A DNA stretch of 27,164 bases from Aliitabrizicola sp031408575 (GTDB taxonomy: Bacteria > Pseudomonadota > Alphaproteobacteria > Rhodobacterales > Rhodobacteraceae), in assembly GCA_031408575.1 (NCBI GenBank), contig JANNWS010000070.1, forward strand, positions 1-27,164, written 5' to 3'. The position numbers and the translations under genes were made by a program. This document shows positions 7,996 through 16,315 of the stretch, in pieces. How positions within the stretch are numbered: the stretch's first letter is position 1; every line of letters starts with the position of its first letter. Under the pieces are notes generated by a model. The model had not been told where the DNA came from, made no database searches, and was given only the letters and a program-made list of their open reading frames with translations.

Positions 7996-10170
7996 TCAGT
8001 CTGTAGTCTGGGTGAGGCGTGGCACGTCCTTGGCCCCCGCCGTTCCCCGGCCTGACAGCGACGGGTTTTCCATGAAGAACCGGTGGCAGTCGAACAATGT
8101 GCCATCGGATGCCTGCAATTCGCGCAGATAATGCCCATCCGGGTGCAGCACCCAGCTTTGCGCCTCGTCCGCAAGGTTTGCCACCATGATCTGGCTGACG
8201 ATCTGTTCCTTCACCGTCGCATTCATGATCTCGACCAGTGTTTCCACACGCCGCGTCAGGTTGCGCCCCATCCAGTCGGCAGATGAGATGAATACCCGCG
8301 CCTTTTTCGACGGCAATCCGTGGCCGTTGCCGAAACACACGATCCGGCTGTGTTCCAGAAACCGCCCGACAATTGATTTCACCCGGATATTCTCGGAAAG
8401 TCCCTTTATCCCCGGCCGCAAGCCGCAGATGCCACGCACGACAAGGCTGATCTTCACGCCCGCCTGACTGGCCGTATACAAAGCGTCGATCACGTCAGGC
8501 TCCACCAGACTGTTCATCTTGACCCAGATCGAAGCCGGCTTGCCCGCTTTGGCGTGGCCCGCTTCGGCCGTGATCAGATCCAGCAGGTGCTGCTTCATGC
8601 TGATCGGTGCGATTGTCAGGTTCTCCAGCCCCGCAGGTTGCACATAGCCCGACAGATAATTGAAAACCTTGGTCGCATCGCGCCCCAGCGCCGGGTCGCA
8701 GGTAAAAAGTGACAGATCGGTGTAGATCCGCGCCGTGATCGGGTGATAGTTGCCGGTGCCATAATGCGTATAGGTCACAAGGTTTTCACCCTCGCGGCGC
8801 ACCACAGTGCTGATCTTGGCGTGGGTCTTGTAGGTGACGAAGCCGTAAACCACATGCGCGCCGGCCCGCTCCAGCCGGCGCGACTGGCGGATGTTGGCAG
8901 CCTCGTCGAACCGGGCCTTCAGTTCGACCAGTGCCGTCACCGACTTGCCGGCCTCGGCGGCCTCGCACAGCGCCTCGACAATCGGGCTGTCGCGGCTGGT
9001 GCGATACAGCGTCTGCTTGATCGCCAGCACATCGGGGTCGCGAGCGGCCTGTTGCAAAAAGCGGATCACCATATCGAACGTCTCATACGGGTGGTGCAGC
9101 AGCATGTCCTTCTGGCGGATCGCCGCGAACATGTCGCCCTCATGGTCCTGCACCCGTTCCGGCACGCGCGGAATGAACGCAGGCCAAAGCAGATCGCGGC
9201 GGCTGTCCAGCACCAGTTCCTTCAGGTCGGCGATCCCAAGCAATCCCCGCACCTCGACCACCTCGGCCTCGGTGACCGCCAGCTCCTTCATGATCAGTGT
9301 GCGCAGATCATCGGGCGCGCCCGCGCTGATCTTCAGGCGGATCACCTCGCCCCGGCGGCGGCGCTTGAGCGCTGTTTCAAATTCGCGCACCAGATCTTCG
9401 GCCTCGTCCTCCACTTCCAGATCGCTGTCGCGCAACACGCGGAAGGTGCAATGCCCCCGGTCCACATAGCCGGGAAACAGCATGCCCAGATGCAGCAGCA
9501 GCAACTCCTCCAGCGGCAGGAACCGATGTTCGCCGGGTTTCGCGGGCAGCGGCACAAAGCGCGCAATCTGCTGCGGGATCGGCAGCAGTGCCTGCAAGAC
9601 CCGCCCGTCGCGGGCGCGTTCCAGTTGCAGGCCAAGGCAGAAGCCGGTGTTCGGGATGAACGGAAAGGGGTGCGCGGGGTCAATCGCCAGCGGCGACAGC
9701 AGCGGAAACACCTTACCCAGAAAATGCGCCTCAAGAAACTTGAAATCGCGGGCGGTCAGCTTGGAACGGGTCATCAGGGTGATCCCCTCGCCCTCCATCT
9801 CGCGCTTCAGTTTGTTGAAACTGGTCTGCTGCGTCTGCATCAGGCGGCGCGCATCGGCGTTGATCTGCAGCAGTTGCTCGGCCGGTCGAAGCCCGTCCTG
9901 GGACGCCGTTTCATTGCCCGCCCGTGCCAGTTCGCGCAGGCCGGCCACGCGGACGGTATAGAACTCGTCCAGATTGGTGGCCGAGATCGACAGGAACCGC
10001 AGCCGTTCCAGCAGCGGCACAAGCGGGTTCGCCGCCTCTTCCAGCACGCGCCAGTTGAACGCCAGCCAACTGAGCTCGCGATTGAAAAAGCGTTTCGGGC
10101 CGGCTGTTTCGGCTTGCGACAGGGCGACGGCGGCAGGAAACGGAGCTTTGAGGAAATCGGCCTGAGTCAT
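7996..10170 (-). CDS. ppk: Polyphosphate kinase 1
   Basis: Makes inorganic polyphosphate from ATP, reversibly; usually membrane-associated. The 724 residues span the normal four-domain PPK1. The N-terminal FFNRELSWLAFNWRVLEEA (28-46) and SATNLDEFYTVRVAG (63-77) are hallmark. The first catalytic PLD-like domain holds YKTHAKIS with H450, equivalent to the autophosphorylated histidine (H435 of E. coli). The second holds FLEHSRI with H607, equivalent to the second essential histidine (H592). FISSADWMGRNLTRRVE (627-643) is also typical. The ATG at 10170 gives the usual short N-terminal extension. It lies 38 bases after the HdaA-like gene and is followed by ppx, so polyphosphate synthesis and turnover are probably co-expressed. 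Confidence 0.97.
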   Translation of the reverse strand: MTQADFLKAPFPAAVALSQAETAGPKRFFNRELSWLAFNWRVLEEAANPLVPLLERLRFLSISATNLDEFYTVRVAGLRELARAGNETASQDGLRPAEQLLQINADARRLMQTQQTSFNKLKREMEGEGITLMTRSKLTARDFKFLEAHFLGKVFPLLSPLAIDPAHPFPFIPNTGFCLGLQLERARDGRVLQALLPIPQQIARFVPLPAKPGEHRFLPLEELLLLHLGMLFPGYVDRGHCTFRVLRDSDLEVEDEAEDLVREFETALKRRRRGEVIRLKISAGAPDDLRTLIMKELAVTEAEVVEVRGLLGIADLKELVLDSRRDLLWPAFIPRVPERVQDHEGDMFAAIRQKDMLLHHPYETFDMVIRFLQQAARDPDVLAIKQTLYRTSRDSPIVEALCEAAEAGKSVTALVELKARFDEAANIRQSRRLERAGAHVVYGFVTYKTHAKISTVVRREGENLVTYTHYGTGNYHPITARIYTDLSLFTCDPALGRDATKVFNYLSGYVQPAGLENLTIAPISMKQHLLDLITAEAGHAKAGKPASIWVKMNSLVEPDVIDALYTASQAGVKISLVVRGICGLRPGIKGLSENIRVKSIVGRFLEHSRIVCFGNGHGLPSKKARVFISSADWMGRNLTRRVETLVEIMNATVKEQIVSQIMVANLADEAQSWVLHPDGHYLRELQASDGTLFDCHRFFMENPSLSGRGTAGAKDVPRLTQTTD

Positions 10171-10208
10171 GCGGGGTATCGGGTGTGCCTCTTTGTTTTT
10201 CTGTCAGG

Positions 10209-10892
10209 TTAGCTTGGGGTGTCGGGGCTGTCCAGCAAGGCTGCGGCCAAGGCCCGCGTCACCGGACGCCCCTGCGCCAGCGCCAGCGCATCCAGACGCG
10301 CCACAAGATCGCGCGCGGCGGCAAACGACCGGTCCATCCGCTGTGCAAGATACGGGATCAGCGCGGGGGCCACCGTGATCTGGCGGTCGGCAAACAGTTT
10401 CACCAGCACCGCCGACAGCAGCGCATCGTCGGGCGGATCAAGCCGCGTCACCGCAAAGGCCTGCATCCGGCTGTGTAGATCGGGCAGTGTCAGGCTCCAG
10501 TCGCGCACCGGGTGCGCGGCGGCCACCAGCAGCGCGCCGCCCTGCGCGCCGATCAGGTTGTGCAGGTGAAACAGCGCGGTTTCATCAGCCATCTGCCCGC
10601 CGATCCGGTCGGCATCCTCCACCACGACGGCCCCCGCTTCGGCCAGCGCGGGCAAATCGGTGTCGGCAAGCGAGGCCGCGGCAACGATCTGCGCCCGCGT
10701 CTCGGCGGCCCAGACATGGGCCAGATGCGTCTTGCCGGCCCCCGCAGGTCCGATCAGCAGCATCCGCCCGCCCGGCCAGTCACGCCACACCTCAAGCGCC
10801 GCCAGCGCCAGCGCATTCGACGGTGAAACAAAGAAATTCTCGCGCCCCAGCGCTGCGCGCACCGGCAGATCGAACGCCAGTTGCCCGGTCAC
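10209..10892 (-). CDS. hda: HdaA-like DnaA-related regulator of replication initiation
   Basis: A 227-residue protein with the AAA+ and helical-lid region of DnaA but without the DnaA DNA-binding domain. QLAFDLP at residues 4-10 is the beta-clamp binding motif that lets Hda proteins load on DnaN and switch off DnaA-ATP by stimulating its hydrolysis. The Walker A GPAGAGKT is at 48-55 and the Walker B region VVVEDADR at 89-96. The LHSRMQAF segment (139-146) matches the box VII/sensor region of DnaA relatives. The start is GTG at 10892 and overlaps the permease stop as GTGA. Alphaproteobacterial HdaA genes often sit beside an AI-2E-type permease and ppk, and this supports the call. The activity is inferred from the motifs. 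Confidence 0.9.
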   Translation of the reverse strand: MTGQLAFDLPVRAALGRENFFVSPSNALALAALEVWRDWPGGRMLLIGPAGAGKTHLAHVWAAETRAQIVAAASLADTDLPALAEAGAVVVEDADRIGGQMADETALFHLHNLIGAQGGALLVAAAHPVRDWSLTLPDLHSRMQAFAVTRLDPPDDALLSAVLVKLFADRQITVAPALIPYLAQRMDRSFAAARDLVARLDALALAQGRPVTRALAAALLDSPDTPS

Positions 10893-11977
10893 AGGCGCGT
10901 CTCGTCCTCGTGGCCGGCGCGCAGCTTGTCCACACCTTGATACAACAGGCTGTCGTGATACTGCGTGATGCCGAAGCGGGCGACCACCCCGATGATCGCC
11001 GCCACCGGCACCGCGACCAGCATGCCGACAAAGCCGAACACCGACCCGAACGCGGACAGCGAGAACAAGAGCCAGACCGGGTGCAGCCCCACCGATCCGC
11101 CGACCAGTTTCGGGGACAGGATATTGCCCTCGAAGAACTGCCCGATCGCGAAAATGGCTGCAATAATCCCGATTGACACCCAGTCGCCCCAGAACTGGAA
11201 CAGCGCAAGACCGATCGCCAGCGCCCCGCCGACCAGCGATCCGACATAGGGGATAAAGGTGATCGCCCCGGCAATCGCCCCCACGACCAGCCCGAATTGC
11301 AGACCCGCCAGCATCAGGGCAACCGAATAGAACGTGCCGAGGATCAGGCAGACGCTGACCTGCCCGCGCACGAACCCCGCCAGAACCGCGTCGATGTCCG
11401 CGGCAATACGGCGCAGGGTGGGGGCATGGTCGCGCGGCAGCCAGCTGTCGATCTTGGCCACCATGTTGTCCCAGTCCAGCAGCATGTAGAACGCCACGAC
11501 CGGCACGACGACGATGAAGACCACGATCCCGATCAGGCTGAGAGCGGACGTGACAAGCCCGTTCAGCAATTCTCCGCCGCGCGCGCCTATGGCCTCACCG
11601 ATCTGTGTCAGGGTCTGGCGCATGGTGCTGGTGCTGTCGCTGAGTTCCGGAAACCTCTCAAGCAGGAATGTCTGCAACTGCAGGCCGATCTGCGGCGCGG
11701 CGGCAATCAGCGCGCCGAACTGGCTGATCAGCGTGGGAATGACCGACAACACCAGCAGTACCACCAGCAGCGTGGCCCCAAGCGAGATCACCACCGTTGC
11801 CACGACCCGGCTCATCCCTGCGCGCTGCAACCGGTCGGCTATCGGATCAAGGAAATAGGCAATCGCCCCGCCGACGATAAAGGGCAGGATCACATTGCCC
11901 AGAACATACAACACCGAAAAAAACAGCAGCGCCGCAAGCCCCCAGTATTTCAGCTGATCCCGAACCGGCAATGCCAT
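10889..11977 (-). CDS. AI-2E-family (PerM/TqsA-like) inner-membrane transporter
   Basis: A 362-residue polytopic membrane protein of the AI-2 exporter family. A pair of N-terminal helices is seen at about 12-45, further hydrophobic spans at about 58-82, 143-168, 208-240, 247-285 and 300-335, and the conserved FIPYVGS motif at 241-247. The region between about 85 and 140 is the amphipathic loop typical of the family. The reading frame is open far upstream into the divergent proS gene. I chose the ATG at 11977 because GGAGCG lies eight bases before it and the family normally begins with a short N-terminus like MALPVRDQLKYWG. The name comes from a few characterised members; the substrate here is unknown. 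First gene of the nine-gene minus-strand run and divergent from proS. Confidence 0.88.
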   Translation of the reverse strand: MALPVRDQLKYWGLAALLFFSVLYVLGNVILPFIVGGAIAYFLDPIADRLQRAGMSRVVATVVISLGATLLVVLLVLSVIPTLISQFGALIAAAPQIGLQLQTFLLERFPELSDSTSTMRQTLTQIGEAIGARGGELLNGLVTSALSLIGIVVFIVVVPVVAFYMLLDWDNMVAKIDSWLPRDHAPTLRRIAADIDAVLAGFVRGQVSVCLILGTFYSVALMLAGLQFGLVVGAIAGAITFIPYVGSLVGGALAIGLALFQFWGDWVSIGIIAAIFAIGQFFEGNILSPKLVGGSVGLHPVWLLFSLSAFGSVFGFVGMLVAVPVAAIIGVVARFGITQYHDSLLYQGVDKLRAGHEDETRL

Positions 11978-12124
11978 CTGTACGCTCCACCTTTGGTACT
12001 TCCGTTCTGGACCAGCGCCGACCGCCCGGCAACCCCGCCCGACTCCATGTGCCGCTCCCTTGCCCAAAAGATGCGGATCGCTTAAGCGGTTCGCAACCCA
12101 AGATGTCGAGAAAGAGGCCCGCGC
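11978..12124. promoter_or_regulatory. Divergent control region between the AI-2E permease gene and proS
   Basis: These 147 bases separate two divergently transcribed genes, so both promoters must lie here or inside the coding starts. A perfect 10-base palindrome CGCTTAAGCG is at 12079-12088, about 37 bases before the proS start. I cannot assign -35/-10 boxes with confidence. The location is inferred from gene layout. Confidence 0.45.
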
Positions 12125-13462
12125 ATGCGTCTGACCCGCTACTTCCTGCCCGTCCTTCGGGAAAACCCGGCCGAGGCACAAATCGTCAGCCACCGCTACA
12201 TGCTGCGCGCCGGCATGATCAAGCAGCAGGCGGCGGGCATCTATTCGTGGCTGCCGCTGGGCTACAAGGTTCTTAGGCGCATTGAGCAGATCGTGCATGA
12301 GGAACAACAGCGCGCAGGCCATATCCCGCTGTTGATGCCCACGCTGCAACCCGCCGACCTGTGGCGCGAAAGCGGGCGCTATGACGACTATGGCGAGGAA
12401 ATGCTGCGCATCACCGACCGCCACAAGCGCGACCTGCTGTATGGCCCGACCAACGAAGAGATGATTACCGACATCTTTCGCAGCCATGTCGGCAGCTATA
12501 AAGACCTGCCACTGACGCTATATCACATCCAGTGGAAGTTCCGCGACGAGATCCGCCCCCGCTTTGGCGTGATGCGCGGCCGCGAGTTTCTGATGAAAGA
12601 CGGCTATAATTTCGACATCGACGTGGAGTCTGGCCTGCACGCCTATAACCGCCACATGGTCAGCTACCTGCGGACCTACGAGCGGATGGGCCTTCAAGCC
12701 ATTCCGATGCGCGCCGCCTCTGGCCCCATCGGCGGCGACAATACGCATGAGTTTCTGGTGCTCGCCTCTACGGGCGAATCCGAGGTGTTCTACGACGCTG
12801 CCATCACCGACCTGAAATTCGGCGACCGCGTGGTCAATTTCGACGACCGCGCCGAATGCGCCGCCATCGTCAAGGAATGGACAACCCCCTACGCCCGCAC
12901 CGACGAGACGCATGACGCGGCGATTTTCGACGCCATCCCCGACGCGCGGCGCAAATCCTCACGCGCTATCGAGGTGGGACAGATCTTCTTTTTCGGCACC
13001 AAATATTCCGAGCCGATGGGCGCGGTGGTGGTGAACGACAAGGGCGAGCGGGTTCCGGTGCAGATGGGGTCGCATGGCATCGGCGTGTCGCGCCTGCTGG
13101 GCGCGATCATCGAGGCGAGCCATGACGACAAGGGCATCATCTGGCCCGAGGGCGTCACGCCGTTCCATGTCGGCCTTGTCAACCTGAAACAGGGCGACAG
13201 CGCCACCGATGCGGCCTGCGCGCATCTCTACAGCGCGCTGGTCGCCAAGGGCCTCGACACGCTTTATGACGACCGGGATGAGCGGGCGGGGGCCAAGTTC
13301 GCCACGATGGACATGATCGGCCTGCCCTGGCGCATCACCGTCGGGCCGCGTGGAATTGCCGCTGGCAAGGTCGAGCTGACCTCCCGCCGCACCGGAGTGA
13401 GCGAAGAGATGACGGCCGAGGATGCCGTTACACGGGTGGTGGCGATCTACGCTGCTGTCTGA
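12125..13462 (+). CDS. proS: Prolyl-tRNA synthetase (short alphaproteobacterial form)
   Basis: Cytoplasmic class IIa enzyme that charges tRNA-Pro. The 445 residues match the alphaproteobacterial type, which lacks the roughly 180-residue editing insertion between motifs 2 and 3 found in E. coli ProS (572 residues). Motif 1 region AAGIYSWLPLGYKVLRRIE is at 36-54, TNEE at 109-112, motif 2 FRDEIRPRFGVMRGREF at 139-155, and motif 3 GSHGIGVSRLLGAI at 315-328. The anticodon-binding domain runs from about 345 to the end. The start ATG at 12125 is preceded by GAGAAAGAGG and gives the expected MRLTRYFLPV opening. Clearing of mischarged Ala-tRNA-Pro would have to be done by another protein, as is known for organisms with this short form. 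Confidence 0.97.
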   Translation: MRLTRYFLPVLRENPAEAQIVSHRYMLRAGMIKQQAAGIYSWLPLGYKVLRRIEQIVHEEQQRAGHIPLLMPTLQPADLWRESGRYDDYGEEMLRITDRHKRDLLYGPTNEEMITDIFRSHVGSYKDLPLTLYHIQWKFRDEIRPRFGVMRGREFLMKDGYNFDIDVESGLHAYNRHMVSYLRTYERMGLQAIPMRAASGPIGGDNTHEFLVLASTGESEVFYDAAITDLKFGDRVVNFDDRAECAAIVKEWTTPYARTDETHDAAIFDAIPDARRKSSRAIEVGQIFFFGTKYSEPMGAVVVNDKGERVPVQMGSHGIGVSRLLGAIIEASHDDKGIIWPEGVTPFHVGLVNLKQGDSATDAACAHLYSALVAKGLDTLYDDRDERAGAKFATMDMIGLPWRITVGPRGIAAGKVELTSRRTGVSEEMTAEDAVTRVVAIYAAV

Positions 13463-13483
13463 GGGCGTGTCTGCGGCAAGGCC

Positions 13484-13536
13484 GGGGGGCTGTCTGCCCC
13501 CCGGACCCCACGAGGATATTTCCGCAAAGATGAAAT
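13484..13536 (+). repeat. C-rich hairpin plus 'cgaggatatt' intergenic element (terminator of proS)
   Basis: GGGGGGC at 13484-13490 and GCCCCCC at 13496-13502 form a perfect 7-bp stem with a 5-base loop, 21 bases after the proS stop. This is followed by ggacccca and then cgaggatatttccgcaaaga (13511-13530). I recognise this compound pattern (C-rich hairpin, then CGAGGATATTT..., then AAGATGAA) as a recurring intergenic element of Rhodobacterales chromosomes, usually just past a stop codon. It probably ends proS transcription although no U-run follows. That it is repetitive is recalled, not shown by this window, where I saw one copy. Confidence 0.6.
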
Positions 13537-13573
13537 CGTAGGCGGCGGCCCAACACCCCGCCAAAGGGACCAG

Positions 13574-14860
13574 ATGACGACACGCACCCGCCCTTTCGCC
13601 GCCTTTGAATGGATGATTGCCTGGCGCTATCTGCGGGCGCGGCGGGCCGAGGGTGGCGTCAGCGTGATGACATGGATCAGTCTGATCGGGATCACGCTTG
13701 CTGTCTTCGCCCTGATCGCCACGTTGTCGGTTCGCGCCGGGTTCCGCGCCGAATTTGTTGACACCATTCTGGGTGCCAACGCCCATGTCACCGTCTATTC
13801 CACCCCTTGGGAAACTGAGACGGGTCAGACCGTCCGCACCATTGCAGACTATGACGGCCTGGCGGGGCGGCTGCGCGCAGTACCGGGTGTCACGCGGGCC
13901 GCGCCACTGATCAAGGGTCAGGTCATGGCAACCAGTCAGGGTCGCAATGCGGGGGTGCAGGTGTTCGGCCTGCGCGCCGAAGATCTGAAAACCATCCCCC
14001 GCGTCGCCGGATCAGCCGAAGCTTACGGCGACATCAACCGCTTTGACGACGGCATTGCCATAGGATCGGGTGTTGCGCGCGAACTGGGTGTGGCGGTCGG
14101 AGACCGCATCCGGCTGATCTCGCCCGATGGGGTCAAGACCGCCTTCGGCACCAGCCCGCGCGTGAACGCGTATGAGGTGGTCTATGTGTTCACCGCCGGG
14201 CGCTGGGATATCGACCAGACCCGCGTCTACATGCCCTTTGCCGAGGCGCAGAGCTATTTCAACCGCGAAGGCATGGCGGATGAGATCGAGGTCATGGTGG
14301 CCGACCCCGACGCAGTGCAGGCACTGAACCCCGCGCTACAGGCGGCGGGCGACGAGCGGACATTGCTGTGGAACTGGCAGGAGTCGGCGGGCAGCTTTTT
14401 GCGCGCGCTGACGATCGAAGACAATGTGATGTTCGTGATCCTGTCTGTTCTGGTGCTGATCGCCGCGATGAACATCATCTCGGGGCTGATTATGCTGGTC
14501 AAGAACAAGGGGCGTGACATTGGCATCCTGCGCACGATGGGGCTAACCGAAGGCTCCATCCTGCGGGTGTTCTTCATTTGCGGGGCGGCAACCGGGCTGA
14601 TTGGCACGGCGATGGGGGTTCTGCTGGGGTGCCTTTTTGCAATCTATATCGACCCGATCTTTTCGCTGGTGAATTACGTTTCCGGCGGCGGTGTGTGGGA
14701 TCCGTCGATCCGGGGCATCTATGCGCTGCCCGCCAGGTTGCAACTGAGTGACGTCATGTCGGCGGTCGCCCTGTCGCTGGGCCTTTCGTTTGTGGTCACG
14801 ATCTTTCCCGCGCGCCGTGCCGCCCGCATGAATCCGGTCGAGGCGCTGCGCTATGAGTGA
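13574..14860 (+). CDS. lolC: Lipoprotein-releasing ABC transporter permease LolC/LolE
   Basis: Inner-membrane permease of the LolCDE system, which extracts outer-membrane lipoproteins from the inner membrane and passes them to LolA. The 428 residues start with MTTRTRPFAAFEWMIAWRYLRARR, the classic opening (a cytoplasmic FE..IA.RYLR segment). A first transmembrane helix spans about 36-57, a large periplasmic domain runs to about 275, and three helices follow at about 278-303, 330-360 and 390-412. The C-terminus RAARMNPVEALRYE is characteristic. The gene overlaps lolD by 8 bases. In many alphaproteobacteria one permease serves as both LolC and LolE, and only one is present here, so the C/E label is nominal. 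Confidence 0.93.
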   Translation: MTTRTRPFAAFEWMIAWRYLRARRAEGGVSVMTWISLIGITLAVFALIATLSVRAGFRAEFVDTILGANAHVTVYSTPWETETGQTVRTIADYDGLAGRLRAVPGVTRAAPLIKGQVMATSQGRNAGVQVFGLRAEDLKTIPRVAGSAEAYGDINRFDDGIAIGSGVARELGVAVGDRIRLISPDGVKTAFGTSPRVNAYEVVYVFTAGRWDIDQTRVYMPFAEAQSYFNREGMADEIEVMVADPDAVQALNPALQAAGDERTLLWNWQESAGSFLRALTIEDNVMFVILSVLVLIAAMNIISGLIMLVKNKGRDIGILRTMGLTEGSILRVFFICGAATGLIGTAMGVLLGCLFAIYIDPIFSLVNYVSGGGVWDPSIRGIYALPARLQLSDVMSAVALSLGLSFVVTIFPARRAARMNPVEALRYE

Positions 14861-15530
14861 CGTGATGCTGGCGCTGGAGCGGATCACCAAGACGTATAAC
14901 GCTGGTCGGCCGGGCGAAGTGCAGGTGCTGCGCGGGGCCACTCTATCCGTCGCGCGGGGCGAGGTGGTGGCCCTTGTGGCACCGTCGGGCGCGGGGAAAT
15001 CAACCCTTCTGCACATGGCGGGGCTGCTGGATGCGCCCGATGAAGGTAGCGTGATGCTGGCCGGGCGTGACATGGGCGGTCTTGGCGACCGCGCGCGGAC
15101 CGAGGCGCGGCGCGGCGACGTGGGGTTCATCTATCAGTTCCACCACCTGCTGCCGGAATTCTCGGCACTGGAAAACGTGGTTCTGCCCCAACTTGCGAAC
15201 GGGGTTGCCAAACGCATAGCCGAAGCGCGGGCGCTGGACCTTCTGGCGCGCGTGGGCATTGCTGCACGCGCGGGGCATCGGCCGGCCGCGCTGTCGGGGG
15301 GCGAGCAGCAGCGGGTGGCGTTCTGCCGGGCGCTGGCCAACGCACCAAAGCTGCTTTTGGCGGATGAGCCCACCGGGAACCTTGATCCCGCCACGTCGGA
15401 TCAGGTGTTTGCCACGCTGATGGAGGTTGTGCGCGAAACCGGGCTTGGCGCGCTGATCGCGACGCACAATCTGGCACTGGCCGCAAGGATGGACCGGATC
15501 GTGCGGCTGGAAGCGGGCCGTGTGGTCTGA
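14853..15530 (+). CDS. lolD: Lipoprotein-releasing ABC transporter ATPase LolD
   Basis: ATPase that powers lipoprotein release with the permease encoded just upstream. The 225 residues hold Walker A APSGAGKST (43-51), the Q-loop at Q95 within YQFHHLLPEFSALENV, signature LSGGEQQR (147-154), Walker B LLLADEP (167-173) and the switch histidine H205. YQFHHLLPEFSALENV is the LolD-specific stretch that distinguishes it from the related MacB and FtsE ATPases. The A of APSGAGKS replaces the more usual G at the first P-loop position, which is common among LolD proteins. It starts inside the end of lolC (8-base overlap), so the two are translationally coupled. Confidence 0.95.
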   Translation: MSDVMLALERITKTYNAGRPGEVQVLRGATLSVARGEVVALVAPSGAGKSTLLHMAGLLDAPDEGSVMLAGRDMGGLGDRARTEARRGDVGFIYQFHHLLPEFSALENVVLPQLANGVAKRIAEARALDLLARVGIAARAGHRPAALSGGEQQRVAFCRALANAPKLLLADEPTGNLDPATSDQVFATLMEVVRETGLGALIATHNLALAARMDRIVRLEAGRVV

Positions 15531-15586
15531 GATTGCGCGGCGTGCGGCTGCGTGGTTCTATCGGTCAAACCGCTTGTGGAGGTTCC

Positions 15587-16000
15587 ATGTTGATTGTTCG
15601 CCCGCTGATCCTGATTGCCCCGCTGCTGCTGGCGGCATGCCTGCCCGAAGCACGCACGCAAACCGCTGAGGCGATCCCGACCGGGGCTGAGGATTTCGGG
15701 CAGTATTGCGCAGTCTGCCACGGCAATGGTGGCAAGGGCGACGGCGATGCCGCAGCAGATCTGGCGCAGCGCCCGGCTGATCTTACCCGTATCTCTGCGC
15801 GCAACGGCGGCAGCTTTCCGATGACGCGGGTGATGGCGCAGATCTGGGGCTATGCACAGGAAGATGGTCGGGTCATGCCGCAATTCGCCCCCCTGCTGGA
15901 CGGCAATCTTGTGCTGTTCGATGGCGGCGACGGGATTGCCACCCCGACGCCCGTCCGGCTGGTGCAACTGGCGCAATATGTGCAGGGGTTGCAGAAATAG
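15587..16000 (+). CDS. Small lipoprotein c-type cytochrome
   Basis: A 137-residue monohaem cytochrome c exported across the inner membrane. The signal peptide ends in the lipobox LLAAC with C18, so it is probably lipid-anchored to a membrane on the periplasmic side. The haem-binding motif is CAVCH at 41-45, and M97 in GRVMPQF is the likely distal ligand. The open frame reaches back to 15533, but the ATG at 15587 has GGAGG four bases upstream and restores a proper signal peptide, so it is chosen. It follows lolD by 56 bases on the same strand. LolCDE would handle such lipoproteins, but co-location alone does not prove a link. The redox partner is unknown. Confidence 0.88.
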   Translation: MLIVRPLILIAPLLLAACLPEARTQTAEAIPTGAEDFGQYCAVCHGNGGKGDGDAAADLAQRPADLTRISARNGGSFPMTRVMAQIWGYAQEDGRVMPQFAPLLDGNLVLFDGGDGIATPTPVRLVQLAQYVQGLQK

Positions 16001-16231
16001 GCCAAGCCAAGCCAGATTTCAGATGCCCGGTATCCGTCTGAAACAGCGATGCCGCAACGCCAGAGCCTTGGAATACTGCCACGATCCGTGGTGTCGGGTG
16101 GGCCGGGAAAGTGATGCGCGCCGAACCATAGGGCAGCCAGATCTCGTCATTCTCGCAAGAAATTGGGCCACAATGAAGGTAGTGCGATCAGACCATCCCG
16201 CAGACAGATTGAAGGCGGGGCAAATTCAGGG

Positions 16232-16315
16232 TGGTGCGGACGACGGGACTTGAACCCGTACTCCAAAGGAAAGGGTGTTTAAGACCCCAGCGTCTACCGA
16301 TTTCGCCACGTCCGC
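16232..16315 (-). tRNA. tRNA-Leu (anticodon UAA)
   Basis: Read on the minus strand, the acceptor stem GCGGACG pairs with CGTCCGC. The D arm GCGAAATCGGTAGACGC follows, then the anticodon arm GGGGT-CTTAAAC-ACCCT with anticodon TAA, a class II variable arm of about 12 bases, and the T arm ACGGG-TTCAAGT-CCCGT. The discriminator is A (16235) and the CCA end is encoded (16232-16234). The body without CCA is 81 bases. It reads UUA codons, which are rare in this GC-rich genome. The 231 bases between the cytochrome gene and this tRNA (16001-16231) hold nothing I can identify. Confidence 0.96.

Noticed and set aside
6659..8131. 490-codon plus-strand frame opposite the Ppx gene
   Set aside because: It is antisense to a gene with clear family motifs, has H/Q/R-rich composition typical of a GC-skew shadow, and matches no family.
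8743..10212. 489-codon plus-strand frame opposite ppk
   Set aside because: It lies entirely over polyphosphate kinase, whose catalytic histidines and motifs are plain. The opposite frame is a composition artefact.
11978..12487. N-terminal extension of the AI-2E permease into proS
   Set aside because: The extra residues are antisense to proS, and a good ribosome site and family-like start exist at 11977.
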